A model generated the notes under the pieces. That model did not search any database, had not been told where the DNA came from, and was given only the letters and a program-made list of their open reading frames with translations. From assembly GCA_017437905.1 (NCBI GenBank), contig JAFRWY010000040.1:1-64000 (forward strand): a DNA stretch of 64,000 bases, read 5' to 3'. Every line of letters begins with the position of its first letter. The first letter of the stretch is position 1. Made by a program: the position numbers and the translations under genes. The DNA comes from Eubacterium sp. (GTDB taxonomy: Bacteria > Bacillota > Clostridia > Lachnospirales > Lachnospiraceae). This document shows positions 44,613 through 52,420 of the stretch, one piece after another.

Positions 44613-45776
44613 TCATCCTCTCAGCTTGCGGATGAAACGTGACATCCGGTCCATCGCCTCTCTCAGCTGGTCGATGGAATATGCATACGAGATTCTGAGG
44701 AATCCTTCGCCGCAGTCGCCAAATGCATTTCCGGGCACAACCGCCAGCTCTTCTTCCCGGAGCAGGGTGGTTGCAAAATCATCACTGGACATACCGAATT
44801 CCTTAATGCACGGGAACATATAGAAGGCTCCCTTCGGCTCGAAGCAGGGAAGACCCATCACTTCGAACTGCTTCATGAGGAAATGTCTGCGCTTATCATA
44901 AGATTCCCGCATATGGTGGATGTCCTTCTCACCGTTCTTGATCGCCTCGACCGCCGCATACTGGCTGGTGGTGGGTGCACACATGATGCAGAACTGATGG
45001 ATCTTCGTCATCTCCTTCGCGATCACCTCGGGGGCAAGCGCATAACCAAGACGCCAGCCGGTCATGGCATACGCCTTGGAGAAGCCGTTGATCACGATGG
45101 TCCGTTCCTCCATCCCGGGTATGGCAGCGATGGATGCATGAGGTGCATCTCCGTAGGTCAGCTCGCTGTAGATCTCATCCGAGATCACGTAAAGATCATA
45201 CTTAATCGCCAGCTCCGCGATGGGAAGAAGCTCCTCCCTGGTCATGATGGCTCCTGTCGGGTTGTTCGGGAAGGACAGTACCAGAGCCTTGGTCTTCTCT
45301 GTGATGGCACTCTCCAGTTCCTCAGCCGTCAGCTTGAACTGATTCTCATTCTTCAGGGACAGGGTTACGGGAACGCCTCCTGCCAGGGCCACACATGGTA
45401 CATAACTGACATAGCTGGGTTCCGGAATGATCACCTCATCCCCCGGTTCCAGCAGCGCACGGATTGCAAGATCGATGCCCTCGCTTCCGCCCACGGTGAT
45501 CAGCGCTTCCTTTGCCGGATTCCTGTGGACGCCGTACTTTGTAGCGTACCATTTGCAGATCTCCTCACGAAGCTCCATAAGACCGGAGTTGGATGTATAG
45601 AAGGTTCGTCCCTTCTCCAGGGTATAGATACCCTCATCACACACATGCCAGGGGGTGTCGAAGTCCGGCTCACCTACACCCAGGGAGATTGCATCCGGCA
45701 TCTCGCTTACGATGTCGAAGAACTTCCGGATTCCGGAGGGTTTCATGTCAAGAACTGTCTGATTTAACGGTTTCAT
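44613..45776 (-). CDS. PLP-dependent aminotransferase, class I/II
   Basis: 387 aa of fold-type I aspartate aminotransferase-like type. Substrate and cofactor motifs are SLGVGEPDFDTP, GGSEGIDLAIRALLEPGDEV, SFPNNPTGA, ISDEIYSELTYGD and the PLP-binding Lys in INGFSKAYAMTGWRLGY. The C-terminal Arg motif (GEGFLRISYA) binds the substrate carboxylate. AAAGGA precedes the ATG. It lies 113 bp downstream of an Lrp/AsnC-type regulator gene on the same strand, and this pair recurs in Clostridia. Likely substrates are aspartate, aromatic or branched amino acids; the exact one cannot be told. Confidence 0.93.
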   Translation of the reverse strand: MKPLNQTVLDMKPSGIRKFFDIVSEMPDAISLGVGEPDFDTPWHVCDEGIYTLEKGRTFYTSNSGLMELREEICKWYATKYGVHRNPAKEALITVGGSEGIDLAIRALLEPGDEVIIPEPSYVSYVPCVALAGGVPVTLSLKNENQFKLTAEELESAITEKTKALVLSFPNNPTGAIMTREELLPIAELAIKYDLYVISDEIYSELTYGDAPHASIAAIPGMEERTIVINGFSKAYAMTGWRLGYALAPEVIAKEMTKIHQFCIMCAPTTSQYAAVEAIKNGEKDIHHMRESYDKRRHFLMKQFEVMGLPCFEPKGAFYMFPCIKEFGMSSDDFATTLLREEELAVVPGNAFGDCGEGFLRISYAYSIDQLREAMDRMSRFIRKLRG

Positions 45777-45889
45777 TGTGTGTCCTTTCTGTTATCAGTA
45801 CTCCTGCCGGGCACGATCATACCCCGCCATTCATGGCCTCTCCGAATGTTTTGCATTCATCGATGCTGCGGATGTGCATGGCTCGTGGC

Positions 45890-46378
45890 CTACGGCATGA
45901 TCTGTATCCGCTCGTCTGCGCCGCGGGTTTCACCGAGGATCACGTTATGATCCTTATACTTCTTCAATACAAAGAAGGTAGATGTGGAGAGTACGGTCTC
46001 CATCGGCGCGATCTTCTCATAAACAAAATGGGAAATATCCTTCATGGACTCTCCCTCGATGGTCAGTACCAGATCATGACTGGCACCGGACATAAGATAC
46101 ACGGAATCCACCTCTTCGAAACGGCTGATCCGCTCTGCGATCCGGTCGAAACCTTCCCCACGCACCGGAGAGATCTTCACTCCGATCTGTGCCATAACCT
46201 TCTCGTCATTGGCCTTCTCCCAGTTGATCACGGCGCTGTAACCGCAAATGATCTTCTCCTTCTCCATCTCCGAGATTGCCGCTGCCACTTCCTCCTCGGA
46301 CGCGCCGATCATGGCTGCGATATCCGCTGCCGAAAGACGGCTGTTCTTTTCGAGGATTTTCAGGATTTCTTCTTTCAT
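45890..46378 (-). CDS. Lrp/AsnC-family transcriptional regulator
   Basis: 162 aa. An N-terminal winged helix-turn-helix (about 1-60; NSRLSAADIAAMIGASEEEV) and a C-terminal RAM/AsnC ligand-binding domain (about 65-150; VMAQIGVKISPVRGEGFDRIAERIS, VYLMSGASHDLVLTIEG). The family forms octamers and senses amino acids. AAAGGAACAAGG precedes the ATG. Position upstream of the aminotransferase gene suggests control of amino acid transamination and of its own operon. Confidence 0.93.
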   Translation of the reverse strand: MKEEILKILEKNSRLSAADIAAMIGASEEEVAAAISEMEKEKIICGYSAVINWEKANDEKVMAQIGVKISPVRGEGFDRIAERISRFEEVDSVYLMSGASHDLVLTIEGESMKDISHFVYEKIAPMETVLSTSTFFVLKKYKDHNVILGETRGADERIQIMP

Positions 46379-46476
46379 ACCCTTGTTCCTTTCTATCGTT
46401 CCCGGCTTCCTTCCCTGCGTACTTCCGCAGAGGACCGGATAACTTCGTTCATCATGTAATATCAGACACGCTTCAT

Positions 46477-47877
46477 CTACGTTTCAGGGCTCCGGGCTTC
46501 CTCAAATGCATCCCCGTCCGGCAGGTTCAGATATCGTTCCATATGGAAATTCTCCGCAGTCACAAGCCGGGCCTTCTCCTTCGTAAGCTGTCCCGCATAT
46601 GCCCATGGAAATGATCCGCCGCTCCGTCCGTCAGCCCCCGGATCTGCATCCGGCTGAGTCTTCCGGATCGTCATGCTTCCCTCAAATTCGGCTGCCGTAT
46701 CCTCCGGAACCACTGCCAGCAGTCCGCCGGTTCCCAGAAGAAGGTACGGATTGATCTCCAGCGCCTCCGAAAGTTCGATCACGCTTTGCCGGACAGTCAG
46801 TCCCTCATGCCTTACGTGAATCCCGCAGCCGGCCGCTTCCGCCAGCTGGTAGAGCGCCGCATGAACACCTCCGTTTGAAACATCATGCAGAAATACCGCT
46901 CCTGCCTCCAGCGCCGCTGCCGCCTTCTCCTGTACGGAATAATCTTCAACCCCGTATTCCATGGTTTCGATATAGCTTTCCGGGAAATGCCGGCGCAGTT
47001 CTTCCCGGCGGCTCCTCGCCAGAAGATCCGCCCCAAGGCATCCCACCTCTCCGAGAAAATATACCCGGTCACCGGGTGCCGGTTTCCGCAGTAACCCGGA
47101 TGCAGCATTTGCCGAACCGGGAGATTCCTCTTCCGTTCCCGCCGGCCGGTTCTGCACACGCTCGCCATCCGACGCTTCTCCGTCCTGCACACGCTCGCCA
47201 TCCGGCGCTTCTCCGTCCTGCACATGCTCACCATCCGGCGCTTCTCCGTCCTGCACACGCTCGCCATCCGGCGCTTCTCCGTCCTGCACACGCTCGCTAT
47301 CCGACGGTTCTCCGTCCTGCACACGCTCGCCATCCGACGGTTCTCCGTCCTGCACATGCTCACCGGCCGGCAGGCGTCCCGTCAGAACCACCTGCACCAG
47401 ACAGTCCGTGCCTTCCAGGAAATGTACCGTATTTCCGCCTACGATGGGACAGCTTCGCTCCGCGGCAAACTGTGCGAGCCGCTGCATCTCCCTTCGGATC
47501 CTGCTCTCGGGGCAGGACATCCCCGCCACCAGAAGCACCTGTGCGGCCACGATCCTTCCCGCGTTCTGCCGTTTCGACACATCATCCGGTGACACGCCGG
47601 TAGCAAATATGCCCTTCGTCGCCAGCTGATTCTCGGCCGTGATCCATGCCGCCTCCCCAGCTGTCAACGGATAATCCTCCGGAAAACGGGAAGTGGGCTG
47701 AGCGCCCACTGCCTGTATCTCTGTAATGTCTCCATTTTGAAAGATGGCTGCGTCGTAACCGATCGCAGCCCCTTCCAAAACTCCCTCCGGCTTACGGCGA
47801 ATATGCTTCAGCACACTTTGCCGGAGCATCCGTCCCAAGGCCGGTTTGAAATATGAATTATTCATAGTTTGTTTCAC
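46477..47877 (-). CDS. AIR synthase (PurM/HypE-like) protein with repeat insert
   Basis: 466 aa from a GTG at 47877; an ATG at 47865 is an alternative, and neither has a strong ribosome binding site. It resembles the AIR-synthase/HypE/ThiL fold: an N-terminal half (IGYDAAIFQNGDITEIQAVG, IVGGNTVHF) and a C-terminal half (LHDVSNGGVHAALYQLAEAAGCGIHVRHEG, LLLGTGGLLAVVPED). Between them sits a repeat insert of about 72 residues of 11-residue units (RVQDGEAPDGE), which splits the fold at a likely surface loop. It is not PurM itself, which is about 340 aa. Metabolic or carbamoyl-transfer function unclear. Confidence 0.8.
   Translation of the reverse strand: MKQTMNNSYFKPALGRMLRQSVLKHIRRKPEGVLEGAAIGYDAAIFQNGDITEIQAVGAQPTSRFPEDYPLTAGEAAWITAENQLATKGIFATGVSPDDVSKRQNAGRIVAAQVLLVAGMSCPESRIRREMQRLAQFAAERSCPIVGGNTVHFLEGTDCLVQVVLTGRLPAGEHVQDGEPSDGERVQDGEPSDSERVQDGEAPDGERVQDGEAPDGEHVQDGEAPDGERVQDGEASDGERVQNRPAGTEEESPGSANAASGLLRKPAPGDRVYFLGEVGCLGADLLARSRREELRRHFPESYIETMEYGVEDYSVQEKAAAALEAGAVFLHDVSNGGVHAALYQLAEAAGCGIHVRHEGLTVRQSVIELSEALEINPYLLLGTGGLLAVVPEDTAAEFEGSMTIRKTQPDADPGADGRSGGSFPWAYAGQLTKEKARLVTAENFHMERYLNLPDGDAFEEARSPET
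47153..47365 (-). repeat. 33-bp in-frame tandem repeat, about 6.5 copies
   Basis: Units begin at 47153, 47186, 47219, 47252, 47285, 47318 and 47351, each exactly 33 bp and near-identical. They encode 11-residue acidic units RVQDGE(A/P)(P/S)DGE. The exact period and in-frame copies show recent slippage expansion. Confidence 0.95.
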
Positions 47878-47948
47878 TTTTGTTCTCTATCCGCTCGGCA
47901 ATATCCTTCGTTCAAGGAAATGTTACCGGGAACAGCTTCTGCAGATCA

Positions 47949-49520
47949 TCATTCCGGAAGATCTTCTCCGGGGTTTCCTCCGGGTCCCTCCGGATCTCCG
48001 GGCTCTTCCGGCTGTTCCTGACCGCCGGGTTCCTCCGGACCTCCCGGTCCTCCCGGGCCTTCCGGATCTCCGGGTTCCTCCGGCTGTTCCTGACCGCCGG
48101 GTTCTTCCGTATCCTCGATTGCTTCCGTGACCTCGGTCTCCTCCGTGGTCTCACTTTCTTCCGTGGATTCCGCTTCGGGTCCCTTCTTGATCTTCTTCGG
48201 CGTTGCGCTGTATTCGCTCCGGTTGATCAGAACACTGTCCTGCAGCTCGCCGTCATAGTAAACATATTTCCAAAGCTCTGTCCGGTAACCGGTCTTACCG
48301 TTGGATACGACCTCCTCGGTCCCCGGCGCCATTTCCGGATCCACCGTAACCTCATCCTCCGGAGGATCGATCTTCTCCACGATGTTGTTATCAAATTCGA
48401 TCGTTCTTCTCGGATCACGGTATTCATGTCCGTAAATGTTGGCGGTGATATATCCCTCATCCCGGTTGCAGTCGATCTCAATATAGATCGGGTATTCCAG
48501 ATTGTTCCGGAAGATCAGATCCAGATAACCGCCTGCCATGGTTGCATCATAGGACAGCGGTACGTATGATACCGGAAGTCCGTGATAATCACGCTTCACG
48601 ATCTCCACCTCTGCCCAGAGCAGGGCATTGTACAGTGTGGTGGACATCTGGCAGACACCGCCGCCGATTCCCTGTACCACCTCATTGTTTACAAATACAC
48701 CGGCCATGGCATAACCGTTATAATCCTCGATGGGATCGATGGTATAATATGTGGATACCTCTTCTCCCGGATATACGATCTTACCGTTCATCAGCTCGGA
48801 TGCACGGGCGATGTTCTGATTTCTTCCGCTGTCCCCGCTGCCGAATTCGGTGGTGTAGGTTCCCAGCAGATCTGTAATATAGGACAGCGCTTCCGTCTGT
48901 CCGTTCTCATTGTTCACGATCACCAGCGGGATCTCCAGTTCGGAATGATCCCAGTCGGTGGAAAGTACGGCATCTACCGCTTTGGTTGTGGCTTCCGCAT
49001 CCAGACGCACGCTCTTCTCTCCGGGCACGACCGATACCTCGGTCTTGCTCTTCTTGATCAGCTTTGCATCCTCGGAACCATCGAACACTTTCTTCAGCTG
49101 GTCGTTGACCAGAGTCTTGATCCGTGCATTGCTGACCGATCTCCGGATTCCCACATCCAGTGCCTGATCCGTCTGCTGCTCTCTGTAACGCTTCAGGATG
49201 CTTCCCGCATTTCCGTAGCCGGCCGCCTCACGGACCGCACCGTCCACATCACCGAAGAAACCCAGTTCTCCCAGCGTAGTCTCCACATCGCCATACTCAC
49301 TGGTCAGCTTGATAGCCACTTCCTTCAGCTGTGTCTCGCGTTTCTCCAGCATGTTCCGGGCCTGTGCTTCCGAGTAACCGCCCAGGTTCATGCCATCCAC
49401 GGAGATGCACTCCTGAATCGTCAGTCCGGCCGGAGCCGCCTCTATGGGGGCCGGCACATAAATCAAAAGGAACGCAGCCACCAGCAGAGCCGTAAGCAGA
49501 CATCTTCCTCTTCTCTTCAT
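47949..49520 (-). CDS. VanW-family exported protein with repeat tail
   Basis: 523 aa. An N-terminal signal or anchor (LLTALLVAAFLLIYVPAPIEAAP, about 8-30) precedes a YoaR/PGB_4-like putative peptidoglycan-binding domain (about 60-220). The VanW domain (about 225-390) has STYYTIDPIEDYNGYAMAG, GIGGGVCQMSTTLYNALLWAEVEIVKRDYH and PIYIEIDCNRDEGYITANIYG. The C-terminal 80 residues are Glu/Pro/Gly-rich repeats (PEEPGDPEGPGG). VanW accompanies some vancomycin-resistance clusters but is widespread without them; its function is unclear and cell-wall-related. A 36-aa membrane protein is encoded just upstream. Confidence 0.9.
   Translation of the reverse strand: MKRRGRCLLTALLVAAFLLIYVPAPIEAAPAGLTIQECISVDGMNLGGYSEAQARNMLEKRETQLKEVAIKLTSEYGDVETTLGELGFFGDVDGAVREAAGYGNAGSILKRYREQQTDQALDVGIRRSVSNARIKTLVNDQLKKVFDGSEDAKLIKKSKTEVSVVPGEKSVRLDAEATTKAVDAVLSTDWDHSELEIPLVIVNNENGQTEALSYITDLLGTYTTEFGSGDSGRNQNIARASELMNGKIVYPGEEVSTYYTIDPIEDYNGYAMAGVFVNNEVVQGIGGGVCQMSTTLYNALLWAEVEIVKRDYHGLPVSYVPLSYDATMAGGYLDLIFRNNLEYPIYIEIDCNRDEGYITANIYGHEYRDPRRTIEFDNNIVEKIDPPEDEVTVDPEMAPGTEEVVSNGKTGYRTELWKYVYYDGELQDSVLINRSEYSATPKKIKKGPEAESTEESETTEETEVTEAIEDTEEPGGQEQPEEPGDPEGPGGPGGPEEPGGQEQPEEPGDPEGPGGNPGEDLPE
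47955..48115 (-). repeat. in-frame Pro/Gly/Glu tandem repeat of the VanW gene
   Basis: Two long copies of GGQEQPEEPGDPEGPGG-type sequence and shorter GPGGPEEPGG units occur at the 3' end of the gene. They are built from CCGG/TCCGG-rich 9-15-bp sub-units. Confidence 0.85.
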
Positions 49521-49547
49521 ATCCTCATCTCTTTTCCGGGACGATCC

Positions 49548-49658
49548 CTAAAATGCAGTCACAAGCAGTCCGATCACCATGCCTGCCACCAGCAGAATAC
49601 AGATGACAGCTGCGATGATCCGTGTGCTTTTCTTATTCTTCTTGCTGAAATCTACCAT
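49548..49658 (-). CDS. 36-aa single-pass membrane protein
   Basis: Short gene not long enough for usual ORF cut-offs. It starts with MVDFSKKNKKSTRIIA and continues as one hydrophobic helix (AVICILLVAGMVIGLLV, about 16-32), ending with TAF and a TAG stop. GAAGGAG lies 6 nt before the ATG, a strong site that makes translation likely. It lies 27 bp upstream of the VanW gene and probably opens that operon. A small helper of the exported VanW protein, or an independent membrane microprotein, is possible. No known family recognised. Confidence 0.72.
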   Translation of the reverse strand: MVDFSKKNKKSTRIIAAVICILLVAGMVIGLLVTAF

Positions 49659-49736
49659 TTTCAACTCCTTCTCAATGTATGTCACGCGCGTGTATCGTGT
49701 CCCTGCATAAATGCCAGGGGATTCTCCGTCCGAAAT

Positions 49737-49751
49737 GACATATCATATGTC
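49737..49751. promoter_or_regulatory. palindrome in the VanW operon leader
   Basis: GACATATCATATGTC has 7-bp arms around one base. It lies about 25 bp downstream of the candidate -10 box and could be an operator. Confidence 0.35.
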
Positions 49752-49775
49752 TATACTTAGTTCCATCCATGTTAT

Positions 49776-49804
49776 GTTCTACACGTTTCTTCTGCAATTG
49801 TCAA
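49776..49804 (-). promoter_or_regulatory. candidate promoter of the small protein/VanW operon
   Basis: Minus strand TTGACA (49799-49804), 17-bp spacer, TAGAAC (49776-49781). The -35 box is consensus, the -10 is 4/6. The 5' leader to the small gene would be about 110 nt. Confidence 0.5.
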
Positions 49805-49891
49805 ATCATTTAATGGATTCTTCACAGAATTCCGTAAATGTGCCGACGCCCGGAGATTCACGTGCTGCTTTTTGGTGATTTTGTATGATGG

Positions 49892-50575
49892 CTATGCCTT
49901 CTGATCCCGCTTCCCGTTCCTCTGTCCGGCTTTCTTTCCGGCAGGTGCGGATCCGGTCATGCAGCATTCCCGAAGGATACACGCTTCACACTTCGGCCGT
50001 CCCGACACGCACCAGGTCCGTCCCACGGCAATGGCCTGAACATTGTACAGCGTCCACTGCTCCTTCGGCAGGATCTTCATCAGATCGAACTCCACCTTCG
50101 TGGGATCGGTCTCTTTGGTAAGACCGGTCAGCCGGGACACCCGCTTCACATGGGTATCCACCACGATGGAATCGATGTGGAAGATATTCCCGCGGACCAC
50201 ATTTGCGGTCTTTCTTCCTACTCCGGGCAGCGATGTCAGTTCATCGATGTCCGACGGAACCTCTCCGTTATACCGGTCCAGAAGCGCCTGTGCACAGGCC
50301 TTCAGGTTCTTTGCCTTGTTCTTGTAAAAACCCGTGGAATAAATGTCCTTCTCCAGCTCGGAGAGATCCGCATTTGCAAAATCCTCCACGGTCCGGTACT
50401 TCTGATAAAGTTCCTTCGTGACCAGATTCACCCGGTCATTCGTACACTGTGCTGAAAGGATCGTTGCAAACAACAGCTGCCACGGGGTCTCGAAATGCAG
50501 ATAGGTGAACATCTCCGTTCCGTATTCACGATTCAGCGCCTCCGTCACCAGACGGGCCCGTTCCTTACGTGTCAT
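49892..50575 (-). CDS. nth: endonuclease III (DNA glycosylase/AP lyase)
   Basis: 227 aa from ATG at 50575 (AAGGGGG upstream); a longer frame to 50752 has no support. It has the helix-hairpin-helix LTSLPGVGRKTANVV with catalytic Lys, catalytic Asp in VDTHVKRVS, and a C-terminal [4Fe-4S] loop with spacing C-x6-C-x2-C-x5-C (CVSGRPKCEACILRECC). It removes oxidised pyrimidines and nicks AP sites in base excision repair. The C-terminus is Lys/Arg-rich. A repeat element fills the gap to the DUF815 gene upstream. Confidence 0.96.
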   Translation of the reverse strand: MTRKERARLVTEALNREYGTEMFTYLHFETPWQLLFATILSAQCTNDRVNLVTKELYQKYRTVEDFANADLSELEKDIYSTGFYKNKAKNLKACAQALLDRYNGEVPSDIDELTSLPGVGRKTANVVRGNIFHIDSIVVDTHVKRVSRLTGLTKETDPTKVEFDLMKILPKEQWTLYNVQAIAVGRTWCVSGRPKCEACILRECCMTGSAPAGKKAGQRNGKRDQKA

Positions 50576-50596
50576 AATGTCCCCCTTTCCAATCAT

Positions 50597-50671
50597 GTCA
50601 TTCTGAGGCGAAGCCGAAGAATCCTGCCAATAGGAAGGGATCCTTCGGTCGCTATGCTCTCTCAGGATGAC
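50597..50671. repeat. interspersed palindromic repeat, unit A
   Basis: 75-bp imperfect palindrome from GTCATTCTGAGGCGAAGCCG through AATCC...GGATCCTTCGG to CTCTCAGGATGAC. Its right end overlaps the DUF815 gene, so the element contributes the last Ser-Ser codons and the stop codon. Confidence 0.88.
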
Positions 50672-52305
50672 AGGTCCGAGTACTTCGCTGCCAGATAATC
50701 TATGCATTGCTGCGCGGTCCGTCCGGACATGCCGCCGTGGGACACCTCCCACTTCGCCGCTTCCTTCTGCAGCTCCTCCGGATCGATGGAGAGTCCCGGC
50801 ACACGCTTTGCCAGCTCCTCCACGATCAGTGCATACTCCTTCTTGTTGGGCTTCATGTAAGGGATCGTAATCCCGAACCGGTCCACCAGAGACAGCTTCT
50901 CCTGCAGCGTATCCCCGCGGTGCTTCTCCAGATCCACATCCGCGGTGTCGTTCCAGGTCTCCTTGATGAGATGTCTCCGGTTGGAGGTCGCGTAGATCAG
51001 AACATTATCCGGCCGGTTCTCCAGCCCGCCCTCGATCACGGCCTTCAGATACTTATACTCCACCTCAAAATCTTCAAACGAAAGATCATCCATATAAATG
51101 ATGAACTTATAATTCCTGTGCTTTATGGTGGAGATCACGGCCGAAAGGCTCTGCATCTGGTGCTTGTAAAGCTCGATCATGCGAAGGCCCTGGTCGTAAT
51201 ACTCGGTAATGAGCGCCTTGATGCTGGTGGACTTGCCGGTGCCCGCATCTCCGTAGAGAAGGCAGTTATTCGCCCGGTGTCCGCGCACGAATGCTTCCGT
51301 ATTCTCACGGAGCTTCTGCTTCTGTACCTCATAACCCACCAGATCGGACAGCCGTACATCCTCGGTATTGTTGATGGGTTCAAATGTGATCCCTCTCGGA
51401 GAGGAACCGTCTCTGAATCCGGTGATCCCGGCATCCTCATCCTTCTCCACCAGCCGGAACGCCCGGTTCAGACCGAACATACCGACCCCGTAGGTTTTAT
51501 AGAAACCGGAAATGACGGAAAGCACCTCATCCGCCGCTTCCCGAAGCATCCCGGAGCCTTCTTCATTTACTGCTCCGTCCTTCGGGATACCCTTCAGCAG
51601 ATCAGCGGAAACCCCGTGCTTTTCCAGCACTTCGCTGATGGCATCGCTTACCTCCCGGACACGGAGGCTTACATTTCTGTTGTAATTCTGAGCCCTCTTC
51701 GGAACAGCCCTGTAATCCGTGATCACGGAGAAGCAGTCGATTCCGAGAGCCTGCTGGATGGGAGAAAAATCATAACAGAACAGCCGGCAGAAGATCTCCA
51801 TATCCTGCCTTGCAAAGGTCTGCACGCTTCCGCCGCTGATCCCCTGCTTTTCCGCCGTCAGGGAAAATGGATTCTCATTTGTGATGAGAAGAAATGCGAG
51901 GTAATCTCTCCAGAGATTCTTGTCAAAGCCGTAGGAGGTTGCAACCTCCAGCAGCTTCCGGACGGCGTCATAGACACGGTCCACCAGTATCTCCTTCGGT
52001 ATCTTCCGGAAAAAGGGAGGCAGGTGATGCGGTCCCCGGTCACATGCCTTCGGGAATTCGGGAAAGAACGGAGATGCCGGAAATCCGGGGTGCTCCGGAT
52101 GACCCGGGTGTTCAGAAAACCCGGGGTGCTCCGGATGACCCTGTTGTTCGGGATACCCCGGGTGTTCCGGGAATTCAGACCCGTCAGGACTACCCAGTCC
52201 GGCTTCCCGCATGGATACAGCCAGAGCCACCTCCGCAAAGGCCTGCAGGATCGGATCCTTCTCAAGGTCATGATAATAAACAAGTCGGGACAGTTCCTTC
52301 TTCAT
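50662..52305 (-). CDS. DUF815-family AAA+-type ATPase
   Basis: 547 aa from ATG at 52305, which has GGGAGG 8 nt upstream; the 34-codon extension to 52407 reads through a repeat element. It carries Walker A YGDAGTGKSTSIK, Walker B-like FIIYMDDLSFED and sensor YATSNRRHL, matching DUF815 proteins, which are AAA+-like P-loop ATPases. An N-terminal region (about 30-75) carries EHPGxPEHPG repeats and is probably disordered. Function is unknown; members are frequent in Clostridia. It follows the MurJ gene by 116 bp, with a repeat element between. Confidence 0.9.
   Translation of the reverse strand: MKKELSRLVYYHDLEKDPILQAFAEVALAVSMREAGLGSPDGSEFPEHPGYPEQQGHPEHPGFSEHPGHPEHPGFPASPFFPEFPKACDRGPHHLPPFFRKIPKEILVDRVYDAVRKLLEVATSYGFDKNLWRDYLAFLLITNENPFSLTAEKQGISGGSVQTFARQDMEIFCRLFCYDFSPIQQALGIDCFSVITDYRAVPKRAQNYNRNVSLRVREVSDAISEVLEKHGVSADLLKGIPKDGAVNEEGSGMLREAADEVLSVISGFYKTYGVGMFGLNRAFRLVEKDEDAGITGFRDGSSPRGITFEPINNTEDVRLSDLVGYEVQKQKLRENTEAFVRGHRANNCLLYGDAGTGKSTSIKALITEYYDQGLRMIELYKHQMQSLSAVISTIKHRNYKFIIYMDDLSFEDFEVEYKYLKAVIEGGLENRPDNVLIYATSNRRHLIKETWNDTADVDLEKHRGDTLQEKLSLVDRFGITIPYMKPNKKEYALIVEELAKRVPGLSIDPEELQKEAAKWEVSHGGMSGRTAQQCIDYLAAKYSDLSS
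52075..52170 (-). repeat. in-frame HPG tandem repeat of the DUF815 gene
   Basis: Degenerate 15- and 30-bp units encode (F/Y)(P/S)EHPGHPEHPG segments near the N-terminus of the ATPase. Confidence 0.85.
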
Positions 52306-52326
52306 GTTACACCTCCCATTTACGAC

Positions 52327-52402
52327 GGGATCCTTCGGTCGCCATGCTCCCTCAGGATGACAAGCCCTCCGTGTCATTCCGGGTCCCGCAGGGGCGAAGA
52401 AT
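52327..52402. repeat. interspersed palindromic repeat, unit B (halves inverted)
   Basis: GGGATCCTTCGG...CAGGATGAC (52327-52361) followed by GTCATTCCGGG...GAAGAATC (52372-52402). The same two half-sequences as units A, C and D occur here in reversed outer order. The element lies between the MurJ and DUF815 genes. Confidence 0.8.
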
Positions 52403-52420
52403 CTCATGACTTTATCATCA

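Noticed and set aside
47153..47365. Possible CRISPR array
   Set aside because: The 33-bp units are contiguous without spacers and in frame inside a gene; no cas genes are present.
52305..52407. N-terminal extension of the DUF815 protein to 52407
   Set aside because: The extension is encoded by a repeat element, and the ATG at 52305 has GGGAGG upstream. The same reasoning excludes the murJ extension to 54052.
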